Shown here: positions 1 to 8,384 of the stretch, piece after piece | How positions within the stretch are numbered: position 1 is the stretch's first letter | Layout of the letters: each line of letters opens with the position of its first letter | Assembly: GCF_000424385.1 (NCBI RefSeq) | Contig: NZ_AUJU01000022.1 | Coordinates: 1-64,000, forward strand | Length of the DNA: 64,000 nt | Direction of reading: 5' to 3' | Source: Butyrivibrio sp. LC3010 | GTDB lineage: Bacteria; Bacillota; Clostridia; Lachnospirales; Lachnospiraceae | Program-made: the position numbers and the translations under genes | Notes under the pieces: generated by a model | Database searches by the model: none | Seen by the model: the letters and a program-made list of their open reading frames with translations, nothing else | What the model was told of the DNA's origin: nothing

Positions 1-19
1 CCAATGTCATTAACTTTAG
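1..19 (+). repeat. IS left terminal inverted repeat
   Basis: The sequence CCAATGTCATTAACTTTAG matches the reverse complement of 1765-1783 at 18 of 19 positions. It begins exactly at the window edge. A related TTAACTTTAG stretch recurs at about 52-61 and may be a subterminal transposase-binding repeat. Confidence 0.9.
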
Positions 20-264
20 AATGAATTAACCAACGCCAAAGATATGTTCGGTTAACTTTAGCATGATACATCATCAATAAGTTCCGAAAGCCAAGCTATT
101 GCACTACCCTCAGCATAATTTATCGCTATAGAAATATTATTATACTGCACATTGACAATTGACAAGCATGACAAAAAGACGAAATCACCTAATGTTAATA
201 GAGAGGTGCCTTCATCAGTATAAATGTTGTATGATTGTATATGGAAATGGTGGAACTCTATTGT

Positions 265-1581
265 TTAATTACGATAGCAGAAACTTATCGGAAGCTTAAA
301 CCTGTGCTGGCGGGCAAAGGTTCTTCCAGGCCTGATTGGCTCAATATTTTGAGCAATCAGGCATTCCACCTCCATTACGGTTAGACAGTCATGAATTCTC
401 AGAAAATCTCTGCATATTTTAAAGGCTTCTGCAAAATTTGGCTGATACAGATATTTGGTATCTTGCTGTTCAATTTCTACTCCATTTATGATTTCTGAAC
501 TGAAATTATGGAGAATTGCACGTGCCCATATCTCTTGTACGATATACTCATATTTTTTTGAATGAAGTGCCTTAAGGCAAAGCGGATATTTGAGGTCACG
601 GAATGAATTTTCCTCGTTCCATCTCATGTGATAGAGACCTTTAAAATCCTCGAAGTCGAACTCTATGTCTGGGAGATTTGTAACTATGTTCTCGTAGCAA
701 CCAGGCATAATTTCGAATCTGACAATGCGTAGCGAGATATTGTATTCTGGATGTTCATCATCAAGATAGTCCATTGGAACAGCCTGACAGATATATCTGT
801 ACTGATCTGCAAGGTCAGGCCAGTTGTATTTCTTTTTGGATTGTGTCCTCGTAAGAATGCGGTTGACACGGCAATCAACTTCCTTTAGTCCTTCTATTGA
901 ATAGCCGAGAATGCCTTTAAGCCGCTTATCGTTGCATCGAATTAGAAAGTACTGGTCGTTTTCGATAACATGTGCAAAGTTGTTATAGGATGCATATCCC
1001 ATGTCGGCAAAATAGATTGTGGGAGGTCCGTCGTTTCCTGCCTCATCAAGCATTTCACAAAAGGCGGAATACTCATTGCGTTTTCTTCCGGGTTGGATTA
1101 CAAGATTTGTAAACCTTCTGTCAAGTATGGAATAGAATGCATTGACATGAACTTGATTGAACCCTCGCGTAGACTTGCCATTAGGTTCAAAGAATGTGTC
1201 AGGATCATTGGGATTACGATAGATATCAATTGCTGAACCATCACAGGCGATGATCTGATATTTTTCGTTATAGAGTTTCTTGGAAAGTTTTGAGTTAAAT
1301 GCAAACAGCAGATTTGCGAGAGCGTTCTCATTTAGCTTTTTTCGTTGCTTATAGAATGCGGCCTTTGATGGTGCTGATGTAGATCTCCCGAAATATCGAT
1401 ACAGTTCTTCTTTGATACAATCGGCCTCCATCGTAAGTAACACCATGATAGTTTCGTGAAATCCAAGTTTGCGATTTCTTGTGAAATCCTTACCCGGATT
1501 GACTGCATACAATTTGGGGTTATCTGCGATTTCGCTAATGGTAGCAAGTAACAGTGCCTTAATTGCGTCAGAATGTTTCAT
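265..1581 (-). CDS. IS4-family DDE transposase
   Basis: This 438-residue protein is a cut-and-paste type DDE transposase. The first catalytic Asp is in ACDGSAIDI, the second in YFADMGYASYNNF, and the glutamate lies in YHMRWNEENSFRDLK, which fits the IS4 signature Y-x2-R-x3-E-x6-K exactly. The length is normal for the family and no frameshift is visible, so the protein could be active. The start is an ATG at 1581 with a strong Shine-Dalgarno sequence (AAGGAGG) about 8 bases upstream. That site lies at the edge of a 12-bp inverted repeat, so translation is probably restrained when the mRNA starts outside the element. Confidence 0.93.
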   Translation of the reverse strand: MKHSDAIKALLLATISEIADNPKLYAVNPGKDFTRNRKLGFHETIMVLLTMEADCIKEELYRYFGRSTSAPSKAAFYKQRKKLNENALANLLFAFNSKLSKKLYNEKYQIIACDGSAIDIYRNPNDPDTFFEPNGKSTRGFNQVHVNAFYSILDRRFTNLVIQPGRKRNEYSAFCEMLDEAGNDGPPTIYFADMGYASYNNFAHVIENDQYFLIRCNDKRLKGILGYSIEGLKEVDCRVNRILTRTQSKKKYNWPDLADQYRYICQAVPMDYLDDEHPEYNISLRIVRFEIMPGCYENIVTNLPDIEFDFEDFKGLYHMRWNEENSFRDLKYPLCLKALHSKKYEYIVQEIWARAILHNFSSEIINGVEIEQQDTKYLYQPNFAEAFKICRDFLRIHDCLTVMEVECLIAQNIEPIRPGRTFARQHRFKLPISFCYRN

Positions 1582-1591
1582 ATAAGTGCCT

Positions 1592-1630
1592 CCTTGTAGT
1601 GAAAGTAACGTTTATGCCTTCACTACAAGG
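1592..1630 (-). promoter_or_regulatory. hairpin overlapping the transposase ribosome-binding site
   Basis: CCTTGTAGTGAA (1592-1603) and TTCACTACAAGG (1619-1630) are perfect 12-bp inverted repeats with a 15-base loop. In the transposase mRNA the 3' arm contains the first half of the AAGGAGG ribosome-binding site. A transcript entering from outside the element would fold and hide it. IS10 and IS50 are known to use this kind of protection against impinging transcription; applying it here is inference. Confidence 0.7.
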
Positions 1631-1674
1631 GCCGCACTCGTTACCTCTAAACAGCATCAGTAACGAGTGCGGCC
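1630..1674 (-). promoter_or_regulatory. second hairpin in the transposase leader
   Basis: GGCCGCACTCGTTAC (1630-1644) and its exact complement (1660-1674) form a 15-bp GC-rich stem with a 15-base loop. It directly abuts the ribosome-binding-site hairpin. No T-run follows on either strand, so it is not a standard terminator. A TTGACA hexamer on the minus strand at 1692-1697 could be a -35 element, but I see no convincing -10. Confidence 0.6.
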
Positions 1675-1764
1675 GCGCATTTTGAACGGCTTGTCAACTA
1701 TTTTTCATAATAATTTTTGTTAGGGGTAAGAAAAAAGCAGATCTTCGTTATTTACGAAAATCTG

Positions 1765-1783
1765 CTAAAGTAAATGACATTGG
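1765..1783 (-). repeat. IS right terminal inverted repeat
   Basis: Read on the minus strand it is CCAATGTCATTTACTTTAG, differing from the left repeat at one base. It marks the right boundary of the element. Confidence 0.9.
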
Positions 1784-1922
1784 TTCACACCTTACGGCGC
1801 TCACAGCAACTGGATTTGCCCATTCCAGTTGCCTTCGGCAAAGGGGCAAATCCTATATTCAAGACGTAGAACATTCTCACGCTCAGCGCAGCAAGTGCGC
1901 AGAGCTGTCTGAACAGTAACAT
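1784..1922. other. intergenic DNA with nested inverted repeats
   Basis: This gap between the insertion sequence and the alarmone synthetase stop contains GGATTTGCCC (1812-1821) paired with GGGCAAATCC (1844-1853), a perfect 10-bp stem. Inside it lie smaller competing pairs such as CAACTGGA/TCCAGTTG. No T-run follows on the minus strand, so a factor-independent terminator is doubtful. It resembles a structured intergenic repeat, but I found no second copy in the window. Confidence 0.4.
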
Positions 1923-2999
1923 TTATGCTTCATATACAGCCCTTAATTCCTTTCTTAACGAAAGGATCATCTCCGCATGATGCTCAGCTTTTTCATAGTC
2001 TTCAGTATAATTATAATAGATATCTCTTATCTCTTTTTCATTATAATCTCCCCAGACCATTTTAGCTCTGCAAAGATAAAATAATGCTGCATTAGATGTT
2101 ATTTCCTCAAGATCCGAGTATTTTAATGCGTGCTTTAACAGAATAAGGACGTGATCGTGCTCGCTCCTTATCAGACTGTGTATATCCCCAAGTTTTTCCA
2201 GCTTCATGTAATTTAACATCTGAAGATAATCTTCCGCGCCGACTTCTATAAGCTTTCCTCCGGTAAGAGCTGTCATATCGTCGTACAATCCCCTCATGGC
2301 ATTACTGTATTGCATGAAGGCATTGAGGGTCAATATGTCCAGTGAAAGCTCATCTGCCCTGTCAGCCTGAATTTTCTTAAGCATTTTCAGCTCATACTCT
2401 TTCAGATTATTTTTCAGATTCTCAAAATAATCATCTGCGACCTCCAAAAGTCCTGCGATTCTGGCAAAATCCCTGCGCATATTGTTAGGGATTTCAAGCA
2501 CGGTTTTGTATCCAAGGTCATGCTCAATTTCAGCCCAGGCATGCTGCAAAATTGTTTTTAGCTGAATCTCGAATTTAAGTTCCGTAAGATTTTCAGGATA
2601 TCCGGCATCCTTCTTAAGTGAGCAGATCATATGAAGAGAGATATAGCCAAAGCTCGAAGGCGATATCTCTTCCCGCTTATCGCTTGATTTATCACTATCC
2701 ACATCAAATAATCTGTGGACCACTTTTGCAGATTCATCTACCTGAGATAAAAAGTAGCAGATTATACGCAAACCCAAAATGTCGGTCAGATCCTCCACCT
2801 TAGAATATTTGTCCTGCTTCTTTACCAGCTTATCTTCAATAGATTCCCAGGATTTAATTCTGGAGGGAATCTGCATGATATTAATCTTCGCTTCTTCCAG
2901 CCCTTTTTCCAAAAGCTCTCCGGCTATTTTCTGTACCTGAGCAAATTGAGGTACCAGCTCATCATAATTTTGTTTTTGTATCTGTAGGCCGAAATTCAT
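1923..2999 (-). CDS. RelA/SpoT-domain (p)ppGpp synthetase-like protein
   Basis: This 358-residue protein has a RelA_SpoT synthetase domain in its N-terminal half. The signatures seen are DILGLRIICYF, SFGYISLHM and EIQLKTILQHAWAEIEHDLGY, the last containing the Glu-x-Gln and His residues expected at the GTP site. A basic stretch near residues 47-62 fits the ATP-binding region of small alarmone synthetases. No HD hydrolase, TGS or ACT domain is present, so it is a synthetase-only enzyme. The C-terminal 150 or so residues are a helical extension, making it longer than RelQ or RelP types (about 210-270 residues). Its predicted product is (p)ppGpp or pGpp made in the cytosol. The start has GGGAG 8 bases upstream. 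Confidence 0.85.
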   Translation of the reverse strand: MNFGLQIQKQNYDELVPQFAQVQKIAGELLEKGLEEAKINIMQIPSRIKSWESIEDKLVKKQDKYSKVEDLTDILGLRIICYFLSQVDESAKVVHRLFDVDSDKSSDKREEISPSSFGYISLHMICSLKKDAGYPENLTELKFEIQLKTILQHAWAEIEHDLGYKTVLEIPNNMRRDFARIAGLLEVADDYFENLKNNLKEYELKMLKKIQADRADELSLDILTLNAFMQYSNAMRGLYDDMTALTGGKLIEVGAEDYLQMLNYMKLEKLGDIHSLIRSEHDHVLILLKHALKYSDLEEITSNAALFYLCRAKMVWGDYNEKEIRDIYYNYTEDYEKAEHHAEMILSLRKELRAVYEA

Positions 3000-3054
3000 T
3001 CTATCTACTCCCTCTTAGGACAGTTCACAGTTTCCATAATCTGCTTTATAATAA

Positions 3055-5085
3055 TCAGTATTTGAAAACATCATTCAACTTTCCAAAATTATCAAGCTTC
3101 ATTTCAGGTGAAAACTCATCTATTGTAAACCTTAAAATTCTTGGTTCAGTTTCCTCTGTTGTAATAAAATCAATATAACTCTTAAGGTCAGATGCATATG
3201 GTGTAACTTCTGTTCCCTCTGTCACGTAGAACATGCCTCCTGAATTTGCAGCATCCTCAACGCTTGAAGGGTTGTATCTTCCTGTCTCTTTTATTTTTAC
3301 CTTAGATCCCTGCAGCCTGTATATATTTGAGACACTTGCAGGAAAACCGTCCACATCAACCTTGAAAGCGCCTGTCGGATACATAAAGCATACTGTTCCG
3401 TCAATAACTTCATTCATATTCATGAGAAAATAATCCGGATCAAGGGTAGTGTTCTCTGCCACTGTAAGTCCCAGATCTCCCTGCTCAGGAAGAGTCTCTA
3501 ATCCGCTCTTTTTAATCTCATATATCACACCGTGAAAGCTCACATCTCCTGTGGGAAGATTGAGATATAGATAATTCTTATTGTTCTTCCTTACAAGATA
3601 TGCTTCAGGAGCGTGTCCGTAATAAGTAGCTTCACATACGTTTTCTCCGACAATTCCTCTCCAGTAGATATCTTCCTCACCGGGATCTTTGTCGCATTCC
3701 ATCTTAAATTTCAGTCCGTCATCAATATAATAATCTGTATCGTAATCAAGTCTTGTCAGGGTATCCGCGGGATATATTTTATAAAAATTACTTATAAGTT
3801 GTGGATAGTCCTGCAATGAAAGGGTTAAGTGATACCCTCCCGGCGCATCATTTAAGACATATTCATTTATGAAAATATGTATAAACCCGTTTCCAAGGGC
3901 AAAACATATATTACCGTCTTCATCAGTTATCGATGCTTCTATGGCTTTAGCTGCTTCTTTTGGGAATCTCTGACCCTTATATTTTTCCAAAAGCTTGTCT
4001 GCAATCAGCTCTGATAATTCATCATAATCTCTGAAAACATCCCTAAAGCTCAGTAATTCTCCTGTGGAAGCATCAATGTTATAAGTTTTATAGGTAGTGT
4101 TTTCATATTCCTGATCCGCTTCTTCCAAAGAGCATTTCTTTATATAAAGCGATACTACCTCTGTGTCATTTCGTGTTATAAACAAGTCGCTGTCATAATA
4201 AAAGCTTTTATCCTGACATCCCTTGCCAAATCTTCCCGAAGCCAGAAAGGCTTCGTCATACTCCTCAGAATTAATCTGATTTATGGCATATCTAAGCTCA
4301 TCCTCTGCAGGATACTTAAGATCATCCGTCTCCCCAAATACATCATTTCTTCCTATGGTTAGCACAGGATATTTCAGGTATCCACTACCATTTTGTACAT
4401 CTACCATCTGTAATGAATCAGAAACCGAGACACCTATAACTTCTTTTCCATTGGCGCAGGCTGCCGCAAACAGCTGCACAAGCTCGTCCTCTGCCTCCGG
4501 CGGAAGAAAATTATTTGTATTATCACTGGCATAAATACTCTCTCCGGAATCAAATACCACGCTGATCGTAGCGCCATATTCATCCGGAATTCCTTTTGTT
4601 TCTGTATCAAGGCCGTTATAGCCTGCCAGGGCAAAGCGATCGATGATACTGAAAAGATCCCCCATGAAAGCTTTGTCTGCTTCGAATCTTCGCTCATCCG
4701 ATGATTGAAAATCCCAGGCACTGTAGGAGCCCTTCACAAGGCTGCCGTCAAGGTCTGCCCTGAGTTCCCATCTTTTATTACCTAATATGTTTGTTTCATC
4801 ATAAAGTGTTGAAAATATACAGAAAAAAGATGTGATTTTTGTAGATTCGATTTTTTTGGGAGCTTCAATATCCGTATTATCAATTGTGTATCCGTCCTCT
4901 GTGATTCTCTCAGGAACACTGGCTTCTAAAGGTGTCCCGTTATCTTCAATCGTCACATTATTTCCGGGCTTTTGACGTAAGCCGGTTCTATCAAGTGCCT
5001 TTAGACTTGACACTTGATAGAATATGGCTATGAATATTCCCAATAATGAAAGAACTGATATAGATAAGACAATTCCCTTTTTCAT
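3055..5085 (-). CDS. membrane-anchored DUF3298-type protein
   Basis: The 676-residue protein starts with a hydrophobic segment (residues about 5-27) without a lipobox cysteine, so it is probably anchored or secreted with a long extracellular part. Residues around 330-440 read like the DUF3298 fold seen at the C-terminus of the anti-sigma factor RsiV: a segment YNIDASTGELLSFRDVF, then alternating helices and strands ending in a FINEYVL...GGYHLTLSLQDY pattern. The remaining sequence is acidic and not recognised. No enzymatic motif is visible. The upstream region carries the same direct-repeat and AT-rich motif pair found before the neighbouring lipoprotein gene, which suggests shared regulation. 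The ribosome-binding site is weak (GGTGAT). Confidence 0.6.
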   Translation of the reverse strand: MKKGIVLSISVLSLLGIFIAIFYQVSSLKALDRTGLRQKPGNNVTIEDNGTPLEASVPERITEDGYTIDNTDIEAPKKIESTKITSFFCIFSTLYDETNILGNKRWELRADLDGSLVKGSYSAWDFQSSDERRFEADKAFMGDLFSIIDRFALAGYNGLDTETKGIPDEYGATISVVFDSGESIYASDNTNNFLPPEAEDELVQLFAAACANGKEVIGVSVSDSLQMVDVQNGSGYLKYPVLTIGRNDVFGETDDLKYPAEDELRYAINQINSEEYDEAFLASGRFGKGCQDKSFYYDSDLFITRNDTEVVSLYIKKCSLEEADQEYENTTYKTYNIDASTGELLSFRDVFRDYDELSELIADKLLEKYKGQRFPKEAAKAIEASITDEDGNICFALGNGFIHIFINEYVLNDAPGGYHLTLSLQDYPQLISNFYKIYPADTLTRLDYDTDYYIDDGLKFKMECDKDPGEEDIYWRGIVGENVCEATYYGHAPEAYLVRKNNKNYLYLNLPTGDVSFHGVIYEIKKSGLETLPEQGDLGLTVAENTTLDPDYFLMNMNEVIDGTVCFMYPTGAFKVDVDGFPASVSNIYRLQGSKVKIKETGRYNPSSVEDAANSGGMFYVTEGTEVTPYASDLKSYIDFITTEETEPRILRFTIDEFSPEMKLDNFGKLNDVFKY

Positions 5086-5290
5086 ACGATCACCAAATTT
5101 TCCGCATTTTAATAAGTTTTTAATCCTATATATATTCTAAAAAACATGACTAAACTTATTGCGAAATAAATATTAGCTACGTATAAAAATTTCATTAAAA
5201 AACTATTTTATATGAATTTAATTTTCGTAACATGGCTGTGTTATCAGCCTTTTCTTCTCTTCATTTTTATAATTCTCCCTCATAAGAAAT

Positions 5291-5348
5291 ATTAAAATGT
5301 TTATTTCGTAAAAAATCATAAACCTCTACGTCCAACACATGTCCAACA
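5291..5348 (-). promoter_or_regulatory. putative two-part regulatory site upstream of the DUF3298 gene
   Basis: On the minus strand two TGTTGGAC octamers occur as direct repeats with an 11-bp period (5341-5348 and 5330-5337). A second element, ATAAACATTTTAAT (5291-5304), follows 25 bp downstream. The same two elements precede the lipoprotein gene at 6188-6250. An 11-bp period places both octamers on the same DNA face, as for a response regulator or activator dimer. The binding protein is unknown. Confidence 0.5.
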
Positions 5349-5424
5349 AAGTCATAAACACCTTGTAAAACGGGCATCCACAGCAGAGTGTTTTTTATTC
5401 AGGAAATCCAACGGCATTTCCCCC

Positions 5425-5467
5425 AAAAAAACACATCTCATCCGGAAAAATCCATCATGAAATGTGT
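5425..5467 (-). terminator. terminator after the lipoprotein gene
   Basis: Minus-strand RNA would fold through an outer ACACAT/ATGTGT pairing with further pairing inside, followed by seven T residues (5425-5431 on the plus strand). It lies about 75 bp downstream of the lipoprotein stop. Confidence 0.7.
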
Positions 5468-5541
5468 TTTGTATGTTATGTATCTATTTATTATATTTGC
5501 CCTAACCCATATATTAATTGTAACCGGAAAAAATGTGTAAA

Positions 5542-6117
5542 TCAGCCACCGATTGTCTTTGCGACATATTCTCTTGCGGCAGTTTCATCAAGTTCAACAG
5601 CCTCAAAAACCTTGCCTGTTGTATCAACAATGATTCCTGTTGTCAGGTCTTCATTGAAGTAGTATCCGTAGGTCTTGTCACTTCCTGTGATCTTAGCATA
5701 CTCTCTGCCATCCTCAGTGGTAGCATCTTCAGTTGTGTAAATACCGTAATCGAGACTTCCATCCTCTTCATAAATATAGATGATATCGCCCTGATCATTT
5801 CTGAACATTGCTATATCAATGCTCTTTTCAGCATCATCTGCTGTCTTAAGACCACCCATATATACCAGTGTATCCTGAACTGCCTGGATCTCATCATCAA
5901 TATTCTCTGTGTAATCCTCTTCCTCTGAAGCGGTATCTGCCTTGGGAGTTTCAGCTTCATCAATCTGTGTATCTTCTCCCTGCACATCTTCGGAAACAAC
6001 GATTGCATCCTGCGGCTGTGCCTGTTCTTCCTTGCTTCCGCATCCAACCATCGTCATTACTGCTATTGCTCCTGCAATTGCAACTGTCAGTGTCTTTCTA
6101 ACCAATTTGTTTTTCAT
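5542..6117 (-). CDS. predicted lipoprotein of unknown function
   Basis: The 191-residue protein has a classic lipoprotein signal: a lysine-rich start, a hydrophobic core and a lipobox ending MVGC at about residue 26, so it should be attached to the outer face of the membrane. Residues 27-75 are a highly acidic linker rich in Glu, Asp and Gln. The C-terminal 110 residues look like a small alpha/beta domain (pattern DQGDIIYIYEEDGSLDYGIY, then TYGYYFNEDLTTGIIVD). I do not recognise a named family. The start has GGAGG 8 bases upstream. Its promoter region shares two motifs with the DUF3298 gene downstream, so the two cell-surface proteins are probably co-regulated although a terminator separates them. 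Confidence 0.75.
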   Translation of the reverse strand: MKNKLVRKTLTVAIAGAIAVMTMVGCGSKEEQAQPQDAIVVSEDVQGEDTQIDEAETPKADTASEEEDYTENIDDEIQAVQDTLVYMGGLKTADDAEKSIDIAMFRNDQGDIIYIYEEDGSLDYGIYTTEDATTEDGREYAKITGSDKTYGYYFNEDLTTGIIVDTTGKVFEAVELDETAAREYVAKTIGG

Positions 6118-6187
6118 ATTCAGATCCTCCTCATATAATATCTTTTAATAGTGATTTATATTCCCGTTATAGCGGTCAAAAATCATT

Positions 6188-6250
6188 ATTAAAACGTTTA
6201 TGTGCTATCTGAATATAGGATAACCTGCCCTGTCCAACAAATGTCCAACA
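6188..6250 (-). promoter_or_regulatory. putative two-part regulatory site upstream of the lipoprotein gene
   Basis: Minus-strand TGTTGGAC octamers at 6243-6250 and 6232-6239 repeat with an 11-bp period. ATAAACGTTTTAAT (6188-6201) follows after 30 bp and differs at one base from the element ahead of the DUF3298 gene. The conservation of both parts, while the intervening bases differ, argues for function. Confidence 0.5.
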
Positions 6251-6264
6251 CCTTTTTTATTTTT

Positions 6265-7014
6265 TTACTGATGATTAATCATTGATGCAAGATATCCTGC
6301 ACCGAATCCGTTATCGATATTTACTACGCTAACTCCGCTGGCACAGGAATTAAGCATTGACAAAAGTGCTGACACTCCGCCAAAGGATGCACCATAACCT
6401 ACGCTTGTAGGAACCGCAATTACCGGGCAATCCGCAAGTCCGCCTATAACACTGGCAAGTGCTCCCTCCATTCCTGCAATGGCAATTATTACTCTGGCAG
6501 ACATGATCTCATCTCTGTGTCCAAGAAGTCTGTGAAGCCCGGCAACGCCCACATCATAAAGGCGTACCACCTCATTTCCGTAGACTTCCGCTGTTTTGGC
6601 AGCTTCCTCAGCTACAGGCATATCACTGGTTCCACCTGTGGCAACTACAATTGTTCCTTTTCCGTCCTTCTTGGGAAGCTCTCCTGCGATTCCTATGTGG
6701 CTGTACTCATCATAGGTAAAATCTGAAATATTCGCAGTCAAAAGCTCACCGGCTTCCTTTTTCATTCTTGTTATCAGCACTGTTTTTTGCCCGTGCTCTC
6801 TTAAATTATTAGTGATCTTCAATATCTGTTCAGGCGTCTTGCCTGCGCCATATATTACTTCTGCCTCGCCCTGTCTTATTCCTCTGTGATAATCAGGTTT
6901 TGCAAATCCAAGATCCTCATAGGGTGCGCCCTTTAGCTTTAAAAGTGCTTCATCTACAGATTCACTTCCTGCAGCTACGTCTTTAAGCAGCTGCTCAAGC
7001 TCATGTTTATTCAT
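6265..7014 (-). CDS. larB: nickel-pincer cofactor biosynthesis protein LarB
   Basis: This 249-residue protein belongs to the LarB family, which carboxylates nicotinic acid adenine dinucleotide and cleaves the phosphoanhydride to give pyridinium-3,5-biscarboxylic acid mononucleotide. The C-terminal half is the PurE-like fold: VVATGGTSDMPVAEEAA, then YDVGVAGLHRLLGH and VIIAIAGMEGALASVIGGL. The N-terminal 100 residues match the LarB-specific segment (EDLGFAKPDYHRGIRQGEAEVIYG). Length is typical. It is the last gene of a tight operon larE-MATE-larB, starting 7 bp after the exporter stop. The nickel insertase LarC and a LarA-type enzyme are not in the window. Confidence 0.92.
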   Translation of the reverse strand: MNKHELEQLLKDVAAGSESVDEALLKLKGAPYEDLGFAKPDYHRGIRQGEAEVIYGAGKTPEQILKITNNLREHGQKTVLITRMKKEAGELLTANISDFTYDEYSHIGIAGELPKKDGKGTIVVATGGTSDMPVAEEAAKTAEVYGNEVVRLYDVGVAGLHRLLGHRDEIMSARVIIAIAGMEGALASVIGGLADCPVIAVPTSVGYGASFGGVSALLSMLNSCASGVSVVNIDNGFGAGYLASMINHQ

Positions 7015-7021
7015 ATAATAA

Positions 7022-8374
7022 CTACCTTCTTACCTTTCTGCTAAGTATATTTCTGGTATAGAAAAATGCCGGAAACAAAAATACATCTGCCAGAATCCAC
7101 GCAAGAGGACTTGCAAGACATATTCCGGTAAAACCGATGATCGGCACAAGGAAAAGTGATGCACCTGCTCTTGCTATCATCTCACAGACACCTGCAAGAA
7201 TTGCCAGCATGCTGAATCCCATTCCCTGAATAAGAAATCGTACAATATTAACAAATGCAAGCGGAATATAAAATATACTATTCCAAATAAGATATGTATG
7301 TGCCAGAGAAAGCACCGCTTCTTCTCCTGCATCCATAAATAAAAGTGCAAAAGTTTTTCCAAAGAAATAAAGTACCACAAAAGCAAGTATCGCATAAACA
7401 CTTCCCAGAATTCCCGCTGATCTTAGTCCTTTACCAAGTCTGTCGATTTTACCTGCGCCAACGTTCTGCCCTCCATAAGTTGACATAGTTGAACCAAGGG
7501 CATCAAAAGGACACATGAAAAACATTCCGACTTTTCCGGCAGTAGTAACTGCTGCAACAACATCCGCGCCAAGTCCGTTTACCGCAACCTGAAGGAGCAC
7601 ACTTCCTATAGCTGTTATGGAATACTGAAGTCCCATTGGAATTCCCATATTAAAAAGCTTATATACGTGATGCCTTTCAAGTGAAAGATCCCGCCTTCCT
7701 ACATGCAAAATGTCCACACTTTTTATAATAAAAAGAAGGCACAGTATTGCTGAAATAAGCTGTGATAAAACCGTTGCCAGTGCTGCTCCTGTAACTCCAA
7801 GTCCGAAAACAAAAATAAACAGAAGGTCAAGAGCGATATTGATAAAGGATGCTATCACCAGAAACATAACCGGATGTTTACTGTCGCCCACAGCACGTAA
7901 AACTCCGGACAACAGATTATACATGTATATTACCGGTATTCCTATAAAGATCACTATGATATATCCGTAAGCATGATCAATTACTTCAGCCGGAGTGTTC
8001 ATAATGATAAGTATTTTCCTGCAGAAGATGGCTGACAGTAAAGTCATGACAGCAGCAAATATCACACATAAAACGATTGCATTTCCAAAGTATTTTTTTA
8101 AGCCGTCAAAGTCCTTTGCACCAAATGTCTGGGCAATGGGAATGGAAAAACCTCCTGACACTCCCATGCAAAAGCCTATTATCATAAAGTTTATCGACCC
8201 TGTGCTTCCAACACCGGCCAGAGCGTACTTTCCAAGAAACCGCCCTACTATCATTGTGTCGACAACATTGTAAAACTGCTGAAACAGCATTCCCATAAGC
8301 ATGGGAACCGCAAATCCAAGTATTAACTTCATTGGAGATCCATTAGTCAGATCCTTGGTAGCTGATTTTTGCAT
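7022..8374 (-). CDS. MATE-family multidrug/metabolite efflux transporter
   Basis: The 450-residue integral membrane protein has about 12 hydrophobic segments and the internal duplication of the MATE family. Recognisable features are the start TNGSPMKLILGFAVPMLMGMLFQQFYNVVDTMIVGRF and the second-half segment beginning MGIPMGLQYSITAIGSVLLQ. MATE proteins export cationic or organic compounds in exchange for Na+ or H+. It sits between larE and larB with gaps of 10 and 7 bp, so it is co-transcribed with them. A link to cofactor chemistry or nickel-enzyme substrates is possible but unproven. The ribosome-binding site GGAGG is 4-5 bases before the ATG. Confidence 0.92.
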   Translation of the reverse strand: MQKSATKDLTNGSPMKLILGFAVPMLMGMLFQQFYNVVDTMIVGRFLGKYALAGVGSTGSINFMIIGFCMGVSGGFSIPIAQTFGAKDFDGLKKYFGNAIVLCVIFAAVMTLLSAIFCRKILIIMNTPAEVIDHAYGYIIVIFIGIPVIYMYNLLSGVLRAVGDSKHPVMFLVIASFINIALDLLFIFVFGLGVTGAALATVLSQLISAILCLLFIIKSVDILHVGRRDLSLERHHVYKLFNMGIPMGLQYSITAIGSVLLQVAVNGLGADVVAAVTTAGKVGMFFMCPFDALGSTMSTYGGQNVGAGKIDRLGKGLRSAGILGSVYAILAFVVLYFFGKTFALLFMDAGEEAVLSLAHTYLIWNSIFYIPLAFVNIVRFLIQGMGFSMLAILAGVCEMIARAGASLFLVPIIGFTGICLASPLAWILADVFLFPAFFYTRNILSRKVRR

Positions 8375-8384
8375 AAATCCTCCA

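Larger units (their letters stand above)
1..1783 (-). mobile_element. IS4-family insertion sequence, apparently complete
   Basis: Both ends carry matching inverted repeats (1-19 and 1765-1783, 18 of 19 bases identical) around a single full-length DDE transposase gene. Two hairpins lie between the right repeat and the transposase start. The left repeat begins at the first base of the window, so the left flank and the target-site duplication cannot be seen and the element could extend a few bases further left. The element lies 139 bp downstream of the alarmone synthetase gene and interrupts no visible gene on its right side. About 245 bp between the left repeat and the transposase stop holds no gene. 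Confidence 0.9.
5086..5541. other. 455-bp AT-rich intergenic region
   Basis: No credible gene is visible. The stretch holds the long leader of the DUF3298 gene with a two-part upstream motif (5291-5304 and 5330-5348) and the terminator of the lipoprotein gene (5425-5467). Short open frames here lack ribosome-binding sites. Confidence 0.6.

Noticed and set aside
5462..5928. Plus-strand open frames opposite the lipoprotein gene
   Set aside because: They lack ribosome-binding sites and are antisense to a protein with a clear lipobox.
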